Assembly (NCBI GenBank): GCA_031268935.1
Contig: JAIRWL010000032.1
Span: 1 to 36,697 of the forward strand
Reading direction: 5' to 3'
Source: Holosporales bacterium
GTDB lineage: Bacteria > Pseudomonadota > Alphaproteobacteria > RUG11792
DNA length: 36,697 nt
Shown piece after piece: positions 1 to 8,124 of the stretch; position 1 is the first letter of the stretch, and each line of letters opens with the position of its first letter. The notes beneath the pieces were generated by a model, which saw only the letters and a list, made by a program, of their open reading frames with translations, was not told the DNA's origin and did no database searches. A program made the translations under genes and the position numbers.

Positions 1-2
1 TG

Positions 3-158
3 ATGCTCCTGTTTTCTTCGCTCTTTGATTCGAACGTGGGATGCGTCGTCTGGTTCTACCTTACGACCATCCCAACCTTCGTCCTCATCTGCCTGATGGA
101 TCGTAAAATACAGAATAAACCTCAGGAATCCCAAATACATCTCAATGATGAAAGTTAA
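3..158 (+). CDS. C-terminal end of a probable membrane transporter (5' truncated)
   Basis: An open frame enters from the left edge and ends at TAA 156-158, leaving about 51 residues. It contains one strongly hydrophobic stretch (roughly residues 14-31, GCVVWFYLTTIPTFVLICLM) followed by a polar, charged tail. That pattern fits the last transmembrane helix and cytoplasmic tail of a multi-pass transporter such as an MFS permease, but no family motif is left in the window. The in-frame ATG at position 3 is probably internal. The call as a gene end is moderate; the family is a guess. Confidence 0.4.
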   Translation: MLLFSSLFDSNVGCVVWFYLTTIPTFVLICLMDRKIQNKPQESQIHLNDES

Positions 159-330
159 TCTCGTACCAAACATGATTTATGATAGTATATCTTTGCGCTA
201 AATGCTGGTTTATTCCTAATTAATCTCCTTTTTCCTGCTTCGTAAGGAGTTTATTACTTCTCTTTACTCATAATTTACGATTTCGCGTTACACTGAGTCT
301 GAACGGCCTTTGCTTGGGAAAGGATGTGTA

Positions 331-1347
331 ATGAAAAATCTTATTGTTAGTTTTTTGACGAAGAGTTTGGCAATATTTTGTTTGTCGATATTTTTATGTA
401 AAGCCGATGATGGGGTGAGTGTGGCATATATCATTGGCAGCGAGGATATCGATCCCGTTTTGGGGCAGAGATGGTATAATATAAACTCATCGCTTCCTGA
501 AGCAACTCCTATCGATTCGCTTTTGTTTTCATCTACGTATACCGATTCGCGAGTTGTGATGATACCGAACGGTAGCGTACTGAATTTTGCTGCAAGCGGT
601 GTGTGTGGGACGGGAATCAGAATAGCTTCGACGATGAATCGTGTTCCAAATCCGCTCTTTCTATCACATTCTGGATTGGTGATAAATGACAATCCTGCGG
701 CAATATATGGGATTCTCTGCGGTTTACGAGATGAAAGTGAAAGTACTATATCACGCGATTATCAACCACAAAGGGCTGCTCTGGATCTTATGATCTCAAA
801 TCTCACTAGTGAATTTAATCACGTTTTAGGCTTCGCTGATGGAGGTAGTGATTACGTCGCTTCGTTCTGTTTAGAGGCCAATGGTTCAGTCGCTCAGGTT
901 TGCAGGGGTATATTGCCACATGTACAGATTAGATCTCTGCCTACGGTAGTGCATGAATATCGTGGAAATGTTTTCGTTAGACCGCTTTTCATTAGTGCTA
1001 CGACGACGAGTACTCAGGATTTTCTGAGAGAGAACATCGGACGTCCGTACGAAGGGGTTGGTACGATTAAGGAGATGGTTTTGGCGTCCTCTGGGGCTAA
1101 TAGCCAAGAAGAAACAAGAAGAGTTTTTTGTAGCGAATTGGTTTCCTTATTTCACAGAAATTGCGGTAATCTCCGAATAGACAACGTAAGTAACGTTATT
1201 CCAGAACGTCTCGGATTTGGTGCTGAAGAATATGATTTACTACGATCAATAGCTCGCGAGGAAATTCCATTAAAATTGCTCTATAATTTCGGATCGATAG
1301 AGGAAGTATGCTGTTGCTCTAAGGGAAAAGGATGCCTCATGCTATAG
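331..1347 (+). CDS. Secreted YiiX-like (permuted NlpC/P60, papain-fold) hydrolase ending in a CaaX box
   Basis: A 338-residue protein with a Sec-type signal peptide (residues 1 to about 25: basic start, hydrophobic core, C-K-A-D). ATG 331 is chosen because AAGGA lies 7 bases upstream; the in-frame TTG at 310 has no such support. The body matches the circularly permuted papain-like YiiX/DUF830 fold: a histidine motif L-S-H-S-G-L-V-I (His113) comes before the cysteine motif F-C-S-E-L-V (Cys267), with G-R-P-Y between them. In this family Cys and His form the catalytic pair acting on amide or ester bonds; the substrate here is unknown. The C-terminus is unusual: Cys327-329, a short Lys-containing linker, then C-L-M-L. 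This fits a geranylgeranylation CaaX box preceded by possible palmitoylation cysteines, as in Rho/Ras GTPases. Fold call good; host lipidation is inference. Confidence 0.72.
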   Translation: MKNLIVSFLTKSLAIFCLSIFLCKADDGVSVAYIIGSEDIDPVLGQRWYNINSSLPEATPIDSLLFSSTYTDSRVVMIPNGSVLNFAASGVCGTGIRIASTMNRVPNPLFLSHSGLVINDNPAAIYGILCGLRDESESTISRDYQPQRAALDLMISNLTSEFNHVLGFADGGSDYVASFCLEANGSVAQVCRGILPHVQIRSLPTVVHEYRGNVFVRPLFISATTTSTQDFLRENIGRPYEGVGTIKEMVLASSGANSQEETRRVFCSELVSLFHRNCGNLRIDNVSNVIPERLGFGAEEYDLLRSIAREEIPLKLLYNFGSIEEVCCCSKGKGCLML

Positions 1348-1455
1348 GATGCTTTTTTTTACATATGAGTTAGGGATGGAAGGAAATTGATTCCGAACAG
1401 GCGTTGTATTGTATCATAGGTCGAGTTTGCTGCTGTTTCGTTTTGGTGATGCTAG

Positions 1456-2712
1456 GTGGGCATGTTTAGATCTGTCCGTGGAATGAAGGACCTGTATGGA
1501 CGGGAAGCTGAAAAATACGATTTTATATGTAATAAATTTAGATCTATCGGCGAACGATATGGATTTGAAATGATTTATACTCCGTTGTTGGAATATACGG
1601 ATGTGTTCTCTAGATCTATTGGCGATGAAACGGATGTAGTTTCGAAGGAGATGTATTCTTTCCTGGATAAAGGCGATGAATCTGTAACCTTGCGCCCAGA
1701 GGGAACGGCCGGCGCCATTAGAGCTATCGTTTGCGAGCATTTGGATCAATTTCTGCCTGTAAAGGTGATGTATTGTGGGGAGATGTTCAGATATGATAGA
1801 CCTCAAAAGGGGCGGTTCAGGCAGTTTCGCCAGTTCGGCATCGAATGGATTGAAGAAAAGAATCCGTATACCGATGCCATCACGATTGCTATCGCCGTCG
1901 ATTGTATTCAATCAATCGGGCTATTTGATTTTAAAGTGTTGATCAATTCTTTAGGAGATGAAGAAACTCGAGAAAATTATACCAAGGCGATCGTTAAATA
2001 CCTATCGAGACATGAAGATATGTTGTCGATAGAGTCTCAAGCTCGATTAAAAAAGAATCCATTAAGAATTCTTGATTCCAAAAATAATCAAGATATTGAA
2101 ATATGCTCGATGGCACCTATTTTTATTGACTATCTTAGTAAGGAGGCTAGACTATATTTTAATAAGGTATGCTCTCTATTGGAAGATTACGGAATAAATT
2201 ACGAGATTAATCATTTTTTGGTTAGGGGACTAGATTACTATAGTCATACTGCATTTGAGATCCAATCGACATCGAGCTCATATCGTGATGCCCTCGGGGG
2301 AGGAGGGAGATATGATCGGTTGCTTTCTGTTTTCGGAGGCCAGGACGTTTCTGGGATCGGATTCGCAATCGGAATTGAAAGGTTAATGATTCTGATGGAT
2401 AGTCTCTTTGTGCAAAAAAACAGACGGAAAATTGCCGTTATTCCGGTATCTGAAACGGAGAATAGCTTTGCTTTTTCTGTCTTTAGAAATCTCCAGGAAT
2501 GTGAATTACCGGTGGAATTCATTCATCATGGAAATCTCAGCAAAAAGATGAAGATTGCGGATAGATTAGGTTGTAACATCGCCATCCTATTAGGTGAAAA
2601 TGAAATTCAGGATAAAACAGCCACTGTTAAATTTATGAATTCATGCGATGCTGCAATGAAAACCAAAATAATTAAATTAGATGATATTATAAACTTCCTG
2701 AGATGTAATTGA
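1456..2712 (+). CDS. hisS: Histidine--tRNA ligase
   Basis: Class II aminoacyl-tRNA synthetase charging tRNA-His, 418 residues, the usual HisRS length. Visible landmarks in order: the N-terminal R-G-M-K-D-L-Y segment, the T-L-R-P-E-G-T motif, motif 2 (M-F-R-Y-D-R-P-Q-K-G-R-F-R-Q-F), the histidine-specific L-V-R-G-L-D-Y-Y motif, a glycine-rich A-L-G-G-G-G-R-Y-D-R-L, and motif 3 (G-I-G-F-A-I-G-I-E-R-L). A C-terminal anticodon-binding domain follows (about residues 320-418). Two starts are possible, GTG 1456 or ATG 1462, and neither has a strong ribosome site. nuoB starts 18 bases downstream, so the two may share a transcript. Confidence 0.95.
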   Translation: MGMFRSVRGMKDLYGREAEKYDFICNKFRSIGERYGFEMIYTPLLEYTDVFSRSIGDETDVVSKEMYSFLDKGDESVTLRPEGTAGAIRAIVCEHLDQFLPVKVMYCGEMFRYDRPQKGRFRQFRQFGIEWIEEKNPYTDAITIAIAVDCIQSIGLFDFKVLINSLGDEETRENYTKAIVKYLSRHEDMLSIESQARLKKNPLRILDSKNNQDIEICSMAPIFIDYLSKEARLYFNKVCSLLEDYGINYEINHFLVRGLDYYSHTAFEIQSTSSSYRDALGGGGRYDRLLSVFGGQDVSGIGFAIGIERLMILMDSLFVQKNRRKIAVIPVSETENSFAFSVFRNLQECELPVEFIHHGNLSKKMKIADRLGCNIAILLGENEIQDKTATVKFMNSCDAAMKTKIIKLDDIINFLRCN

Positions 2713-2730
2713 TGAGGTTTTAACGCATAG

Positions 2731-3204
2731 ATGCAAAATCCCGATTCAGTATTGTTGTCGAGGCTAGAGAGATTATCTTTGTGGGCGGCTGGAAAATCGA
2801 TGTGGCCTTTGGCATGTGGCCTGTCATGTTGCGCAATCGAGATGATGCACGCAGCAGCCAGTAGGGTCGATTTGGATAGATTTGGATGCTTGTTTAGAGT
2901 TAGTCCAAGACAAGCCGACTTGATGATTATCGCTGGGACAGTAACTAAGAAAATGCTTCCTAAATTAATAACTTTGTATGATCAGATGTTGTCTCCAAAG
3001 TATGTAATCGCGATGGGGAGTTGCGCCATCAGTGGAGGGTTATACGCCGATTCCCCTACGGTCGTTCCTGGGATTGGCAATTCGATTCCGGTCGATGCGG
3101 AAGTTTATGGTTGCCCGCCCGCTCCAGAAGAATTAGCTAAGGTGATTTTAGAGCTTCAGAGAAGTAGGGCGGGGAATATTCCAAGAAGCAGGATGCAAAA
3201 ATAA
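2731..3204 (+). CDS. nuoB: NADH-quinone oxidoreductase subunit B (complex I, cluster N2 subunit)
   Basis: 157-residue NuoB/PSST homologue, the peripheral-arm subunit that holds the terminal 4Fe-4S cluster N2 and passes electrons to quinone. The N-terminal half is canonical: W-P-L-A-C-G-L-S-C-C-A-I-E-M-M-H-A, then D-R-F-G and S-P-R-Q-A-D. The N2 cysteines are present: the CC pair, G-S-C-A, and Y-G-C-P-P. The stretch before G-C-P-P is unusual: where typical NuoB has a Y-H-Y-S-Y-S-V-V-R-G-C-like segment, this one reads L-Y-A-D-S-P-T-V-V-P-G-I. No nuoA, nuoC or nuoD is next to it. Its 3' end overlaps the convergent nuoM by 49 bases. Confidence 0.88.
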   Translation: MQNPDSVLLSRLERLSLWAAGKSMWPLACGLSCCAIEMMHAAASRVDLDRFGCLFRVSPRQADLMIIAGTVTKKMLPKLITLYDQMLSPKYVIAMGSCAISGGLYADSPTVVPGIGNSIPVDAEVYGCPPAPEELAKVILELQRSRAGNIPRSRMQK

Positions 3205-4562
3205 GAGATTACTAAGGAGGTCATTTGATAATTATCGCATAAACCATCGGTTTGAATGGCTATTTGTGAGAGATTCTTTTTTTTACAGAACATTGAATGA
3301 TATGTAAACAAAGTATAAGCTGATAATGCGGCGATGATTGATAGCGTAATGATCGGTATAATGATGCCTTTTAATTTGATAATAGAATAAAATGATATTG
3401 TTTCTGCGATAAATCCAGACGTATATGGGGCCCCGATGAGTGCGAGAGATACAAAAAGTAGCAGAATTTTTGATTTATGAGATTGCGTTGTAGAATTCTT
3501 GATGATAGATATCGATCTTGTTTTGAATAGATTTTCGATAACGTCTGACGTAAAAAACATCAGTATCGCAGTTAATCCGTGTTGCAAGGTTGAGAAAATA
3601 AATTGATTTCTATTAACATCACTCAAAAATATCATGAAATACAAATTCATATGAATTATCGAAAAATAAGAAAAAATTCGCTTAAGATCTTCTTGAAACA
3701 TAATACTTATCACGGCAAACGACATGCTTACGATAGATGCTATAATAAATATTTCACGGTATCGGGAGGTGTATTCTGGAAAAAGCGGATCTATAAATCT
3801 AATCAATATGAGCGTACTGAATTTTAAGACGATTGATGCTAAAAGCGCTGAACATATTACATTGGATTTCGTATGGACAATTGGAAGCCAGCTGCATAAT
3901 GGCCAAATCGGCATCTTGATTCCAATGCCAATTATTAACAACCAAAATATATTTACGTTTTTTACACCGATTTTATAGATTTCAAAAAGATTCGGTGATT
4001 TAGCTTCAATGTATATCATAATAATGGCAATTAAAATTAGTAAAGCGCTAAGCATGCTATATGAGATGTATAGTAAGACGTAATTAGATTTTGCTCCTGT
4101 CCAAGATAACATCATAGAATATATTGGAATTAGAGTTGCCTCCATGCAGAAGAATAACATGAATATGTTTGCAGAATAGAAGGCTCCAATCGCGAATGCT
4201 TCAAAAAGCAATAGTGATATGAAGAAGCTTTTGATGTTATGGATTTGTCGTTTCCAAAGCCACATTACCGATAAAAAACATACTAGGCTAATGAGTGTTA
4301 CAAACATCATCGAGCAATCGTCTACATTTGTCGAATATCGCATTGGTAGTTTATTGATAAAGTTGGGTACTGCCTCGTGAATCACAATTTTTGAAAAATT
4401 TGGAATAAATAGTTGAAGAATGGCGAGTATGAGTGTGGAGGAGGTAGTCCATAAGGACGCAAGTTTTACATTTTCAGTTCTGTTCTTATCGATACTCGCG
4501 ACGAACAAAGTCCCAAGCAGTGGAAGGAGTGTTATGATATATGAAACGTGAAGAGCTAGCAT
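3156..4562 (-). CDS. nuoM: NADH-quinone oxidoreductase subunit M (antiporter-like membrane subunit)
   Basis: 468-residue, very hydrophobic polytopic protein of the NuoL/M/N / MrpA/D family, one of the proton-pumping subunits of the complex I membrane arm. The glutamate of the F-F-C-M-E-A-T-L-I-P motif is present, as are the lysine in G-I-G-I-K-M-P-I-W-P and a second lysine in V-L-K-F-S-T, matching the functional Glu/Lys series. The usual L-P-D-A-H segment is altered to L-P-I-V-H-T-K-S-N. It is the last gene of nuoK-nuoL-nuoM, starting 5 bases after the nuoL stop. Its last 16 codons overlap the convergent nuoB gene. Confidence 0.85.
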   Translation of the reverse strand: MLALHVSYIITLLPLLGTLFVASIDKNRTENVKLASLWTTSSTLILAILQLFIPNFSKIVIHEAVPNFINKLPMRYSTNVDDCSMMFVTLISLVCFLSVMWLWKRQIHNIKSFFISLLLFEAFAIGAFYSANIFMLFFCMEATLIPIYSMMLSWTGAKSNYVLLYISYSMLSALLILIAIIMIYIEAKSPNLFEIYKIGVKNVNIFWLLIIGIGIKMPIWPLCSWLPIVHTKSNVICSALLASIVLKFSTLILIRFIDPLFPEYTSRYREIFIIASIVSMSFAVISIMFQEDLKRIFSYFSIIHMNLYFMIFLSDVNRNQFIFSTLQHGLTAILMFFTSDVIENLFKTRSISIIKNSTTQSHKSKILLLFVSLALIGAPYTSGFIAETISFYSIIKLKGIIIPIITLSIIAALSAYTLFTYHSMFCKKKNLSQIAIQTDGLCDNYQMTSLVISYFCILLLGIFPALLL

Positions 4563-4567
4563 TTCTA

Positions 4568-6388
4568 TTACTTCAACAACATAAGAGTTGACACGAAATT
4601 TATGACGATCCCCAGAATAATCCAGCCGATGTGAGAAGAGATTGATTTTCTATGATGGCGAGATAAAAATAACTGAATGCAATGCAGCGAACTGATTGAG
4701 GATCCATGCATGAAATCGAAAAGTTTTTGATTACAATTAGATATTGCTGAAGAAGCGGATATGGTCGTATCTTTAATAAAATCACGCATAAGGTAAATTA
4801 TTCCTCTTTTTCTGAATGATTCGTAAAACGTTTTTGCTGAGGTGATTCCGATTTTGGTGTGGAAATACCTCATCGATAGCCAAGTTGCGATAATTGCGAT
4901 TAGTATTTGTCCGAGCTCTGCCACGTCTTCTACGAAGTAGTCTAAGAAATTCCTGGAACAGGTCATTAATTTATCAAATTCGAAGTGCAATTCACCCAAT
5001 TCATACACCCTCCATGATGCAAAGGATCCGCAGATGGCAATTCCGGTCAGCAACCAGATCGCGGAAACGGAGAAGGAGTTAGCTCCCGAGGCGCACGAAA
5101 GAGCTTTATCGTCAGCCTTAGAGTTTCCGTACAATGAAATGAGAATCATCCTGAAGATAGCCGAGATGGATAAAATATTTGCGATGGCGATTACGGAGGA
5201 TACCATTGCATTATCATAAAGTTGTAGTACCCCGGCAAGTGATATTTTTGCAAAAAATCCGACGCAAAGCGGAAACCCGGCAGATGCAAGAAAAGCAATC
5301 CAGACAACGTCAGTTATTTTGGGGATGTATTCGCACAATCCTCCCATCTTCAAAATGTTTCGTTCTCCGGACATGGATGCCATGACGTACGAGAAGCTCA
5401 GGAATAGCATGGATTTAAAGAATGCATGGCATATAAAGTACAGAATTGCGACAGATGTACTTTCAATTCCGCATGCGACAAACATAAGTCCGATAGATGA
5501 GCTGGTTAGACATGCCATGATCTTTTTTATATTGCTGTGTAAAAGGGCTTTACACCCCATCCAAAACGCCGTCGCTAATCCAACGTAAATCATTATATCC
5601 TTCGTTATTTGGAATTTATCAAAAATGAAGAAGCATTTCGTAATAAAAAGCACTCCAATTCCGACGATTGTTGCTGTATGCAACAAAATCGAAACGAAGG
5701 TATTGGCCTTAACGGCATCGAGTAACCAGAATGAAAACGGCAGCTGAGCTCCCTTGCATAAACACGCAATAGTCAATAGAATGGCCGGGATAAATAGAGC
5801 GGTATAATTAGCCGAAGAGCAGAAATTTTTTATATCAACGAATTCGAAACTATCGACGGTTAGGCCGATCATTCCGGTTGCTATAAGGAATAGAAGGCTA
5901 GCAAGTTTGTTTAACAGAAATACGTTTGTTGATTCTTTCGTTGCATCATTTTCAACTCCAACCAAAATTGCTGAAATAATACCAAGCGCTTCAATTCCCA
6001 CAAAAAATTGAAAAATATTACTCGATAGAATAGTAAGATTCATAAAAAATACAAATATATTTAATGTGCTCAGTTTTCGATTCAGACTTTCATCGTTTGG
6101 ATATAGATGTACGGCAAGATATAGGCATGACAAAATGGAGCATACGATCACACATATCATTAAGCTAACCGTACTCGAAATTAGAGAAAAGTGAATGTTA
6201 ATGCAATCGAGATTGAACCAATCTATAGAAATGGATTCATTTGGGCAAAATATACATAAAACAAACATAATTAATGAAGAAAATGCACCAATTTTCGGTA
6301 TTTTGTTTGCTCTTAATAATCCAAATATTCCTGATAATCCAAATATTCCTGATACGAGTAGAGATAAAAGCGGAATCAGGGCCAACAT
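4568..6388 (-). CDS. nuoL: NADH-quinone oxidoreductase subunit L (antiporter-like subunit)
   Basis: 606 residues, close to the usual NuoL length of about 610, with many transmembrane segments and a long C-terminal part fitting the lateral helix of NuoL. Recognisable features are F-F-V-G-I-E-A-L-G (conserved glutamate), C-K-G-A-Q-L-P-F-S-F-W-L (lysine and the A-Q-L-P motif), and L-L-H-T-A-T-I-V-G-I-G-V. It would transport protons at the distal end of the complex I membrane arm. It starts 13 bases after the nuoK stop with a poor ribosome site, so translational coupling is likely. A perfect 18-base tandem repeat near the 5' end doubles a six-residue unit (S-G-I-F-G-L). Confidence 0.88.
   Translation of the reverse strand: MLALIPLLSLLVSGIFGLSGIFGLLRANKIPKIGAFSSLIMFVLCIFCPNESISIDWFNLDCINIHFSLISSTVSLMICVIVCSILSCLYLAVHLYPNDESLNRKLSTLNIFVFFMNLTILSSNIFQFFVGIEALGIISAILVGVENDATKESTNVFLLNKLASLLFLIATGMIGLTVDSFEFVDIKNFCSSANYTALFIPAILLTIACLCKGAQLPFSFWLLDAVKANTFVSILLHTATIVGIGVLFITKCFFIFDKFQITKDIMIYVGLATAFWMGCKALLHSNIKKIMACLTSSSIGLMFVACGIESTSVAILYFICHAFFKSMLFLSFSYVMASMSGERNILKMGGLCEYIPKITDVVWIAFLASAGFPLCVGFFAKISLAGVLQLYDNAMVSSVIAIANILSISAIFRMILISLYGNSKADDKALSCASGANSFSVSAIWLLTGIAICGSFASWRVYELGELHFEFDKLMTCSRNFLDYFVEDVAELGQILIAIIATWLSMRYFHTKIGITSAKTFYESFRKRGIIYLMRDFIKDTTISASSAISNCNQKLFDFMHGSSISSLHCIQLFLSRHHRKSISSHIGWIILGIVINFVSTLMLLK
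6318..6353. repeat. 18-bp perfect tandem repeat inside nuoL
   Basis: AATCCAAATATTCCTGAT occurs twice back to back on the + strand (6318-6335 and 6336-6353). It lies in frame near the start of nuoL, where it doubles the peptide unit S-G-I-F-G-L in the first transmembrane helix. The identity of the copies suggests a recent slippage duplication. Confidence 0.9.
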
Positions 6389-6401
6389 ATCTTTTTTTTA
6401 T

Positions 6402-6671
6402 TCAACGCATTGACGACGTATTATTTATGATCGTGAAGAGAACGCTAAATGTCAAACAGCCGAGAATTACGGCAACCAAGATAACGACATGCTCTGCATC
6501 GATGCATCTTGCTGGAGCGTAGCTAAAATTGATGATGCTTGCAAAAACAGAAATTTCTAAAGATATAAACGTTTTTAGTAAATCACGTTGTTTAAAGGCA
6601 CCGATCAATCCAATACAGAACAGAAAACAGCTTAATAGAAAAACAGCGCCAGCCTCAAACATCTCAATCAC
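6402..6671 (-). CDS. nuoK: NuoK-like complex I membrane subunit
   Basis: 89 residues with three predicted transmembrane helices, the topology of NuoK. The first membrane glutamate is present in I-S-L-E-I-S-V-F-A-S, matching NuoK Glu36. The second, normally in an A-A-A-E-A-A/S-I-G motif (Glu72), is missing; the aligned stretch reads I-L-G-C-L-T-F-S-V-L, more like the MrpC version of this helix. The protein is also about ten residues short. Position directly before nuoL supports the assignment. Family placement is good, but whether it works as a canonical NuoK is uncertain. Confidence 0.72.
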   Translation of the reverse strand: MIEMFEAGAVFLLSCFLFCIGLIGAFKQRDLLKTFISLEISVFASIINFSYAPARCIDAEHVVILVAVILGCLTFSVLFTIINNTSSMR

Positions 6672-6711
6672 GATTAGCAGGTACTACTTCTAAGATGTAT
6701 TATAACTCAAT

Positions 6712-8046
6712 TCAATTGGAACGGTTGGGCTTTTTAGTTTTAGCAAGTCGAGAGGGTTTTGCCGTCGTCTTTTTGTCGTGCTTCGTAGGTTTTTGAGAAC
6801 TATTTTTAGCAGATTTGCTTCTATTAACATTTGGCTTGTTTTTTCCTTTGGTGATAACACTACCTTTTGGGATAACCTTAGATGAATGATTGGTGGAGAT
6901 GGTCTCTTTATTGACAACCTGAGGCTCGACCTTTCCTATAAAGATTTCATTGTCGATTTTCACCACATCTTCATCTACTGCATACATTTCATCCAAATCT
7001 TCCGGTTTCATTTTTTCTAATTCTAAGATTTCTGCGACAGAGAATTCCTCACATTCATATATGATGCTTTCGCTTGGCGGAGTGACAATCGCTGGTTGCG
7101 GCTTCCGATCCATTTTTTCTATTTGATCCATTAGACTCTTTCTCTTTTTATCTTGTTTCGTTTTAATTTTCTTGAGTGATGAGCAAATAGTATATCCATG
7201 TAAGTATTTATTTATAAGAAAGGCAGCATACAAATCTCTGGATTTACCAGAATCACCACCCATCACGACGACAAAAACTCTTTTTGAATTGCCAGATGAA
7301 TTATATTTTTTGGCCGTGACGAATAAATTGAACCCTGAGGCATATGTGAATCCGGTTTTTCCTCCATCAGTGCCCTTACACCAATTCAGGATTTTGCAAT
7401 GAGTATTATGGGTTCGTCCATTATAACAAAACGATTTTATAGAAAAAAGATACCAGTATTGTGGGAAATCTTTAAAAATCGCCATTCCGAGAGTAGCGAT
7501 GTCCTTCGCACATGTTACCTGCCTTGAATTCGGCAATCCAGATGGATTTGCAAAATATGTATTTTTCATGCCTAGTTGCTTAGCTTTTGCCGTCATCATA
7601 CGGCCGAACTTCTCGGTACTGCCAACTAATCCCTCGGCTATCACGACGGCGGCGTCATTCGCCGATTTTACGAGTAATGCCTTGATCAAATTTAGAACAG
7701 TAATCTTTTCCCCGACTCTGAGATCCAATTTACTGGGTGCTTGCTTTGTCGCTAATTTAGATACTTTAAATTTTGTATTGAGAGTTATTTTGTTTTGTTT
7801 GATCGCCTCAAATAGGAGATAAATGGTCATCATTTTTGTTAATGATGCTGGATAGCGAGTCGCCTCAGCTTGATTGCTAAAAGCGATTTTGCGATTTGCA
7901 TCATAATCGATTACTATCGCTGCTTTCTTTTCACAAAGGCCATGGCCAATGAAAGCGCTAGAAAGCAACAATAAATAAGTAATAAATTTATAAATATAAT
8001 TAACAGACAACGATCTTGAAAAGGTAGAGGATGATAGTAGAGACAA
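6712..8046 (-). CDS. D-alanyl-D-alanine carboxypeptidase (PBP5/6-type) with a long basic tail
   Basis: Periplasmic serine peptidase that removes the terminal D-Ala from peptidoglycan stem peptides. The S11 family motifs are in the right order: S-L-T-K (nucleophile Ser68, Lys71), S-A-N (128-130) and K-T-G (230-232). A hydrophobic stretch at about residues 19-37 serves as a signal peptide. The region after about residue 290 is unlike the usual PBP5 beta-rich domain: acidic at first, then very rich in Lys, Ser and Thr to the end, possibly a flexible wall-binding tail. The start is uncertain. TTG 8046 would make the message almost leaderless, given the promoter at 8054-8082, while an in-frame TTG at 8010 would leave a 36-base leader. 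nuoK follows 40 bases downstream on the same strand. Confidence 0.88.
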   Translation of the reverse strand: MSLLSSSTFSRSLSVNYIYKFITYLLLLSSAFIGHGLCEKKAAIVIDYDANRKIAFSNQAEATRYPASLTKMMTIYLLFEAIKQNKITLNTKFKVSKLATKQAPSKLDLRVGEKITVLNLIKALLVKSANDAAVVIAEGLVGSTEKFGRMMTAKAKQLGMKNTYFANPSGLPNSRQVTCAKDIATLGMAIFKDFPQYWYLFSIKSFCYNGRTHNTHCKILNWCKGTDGGKTGFTYASGFNLFVTAKKYNSSGNSKRVFVVVMGGDSGKSRDLYAAFLINKYLHGYTICSSLKKIKTKQDKKRKSLMDQIEKMDRKPQPAIVTPPSESIIYECEEFSVAEILELEKMKPEDLDEMYAVDEDVVKIDNEIFIGKVEPQVVNKETISTNHSSKVIPKGSVITKGKNKPNVNRSKSAKNSSQKPTKHDKKTTAKPSRLAKTKKPNRSN

Positions 8047-8053
8047 GAGCGAT

Positions 8054-8082
8054 ATTATACAATAATCGTTGCCGAAGTGAAA
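8054..8082 (-). promoter_or_regulatory. Predicted sigma-70 promoter of the carboxypeptidase-nuoKLM unit
   Basis: On the minus strand, TTTCAC (8082-8077) is separated by 17 bases from a perfect TATAAT (8059-8054). The expected transcription start falls at about 8046, right at the first possible TTG start, which favours the internal TTG start at 8010 or a leaderless message. Confidence 0.6.
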
Positions 8083-8124
8083 GCGCTGAGTAAAGTTGTC
8101 TTTTTTAGAAGGTGATATACTTTT

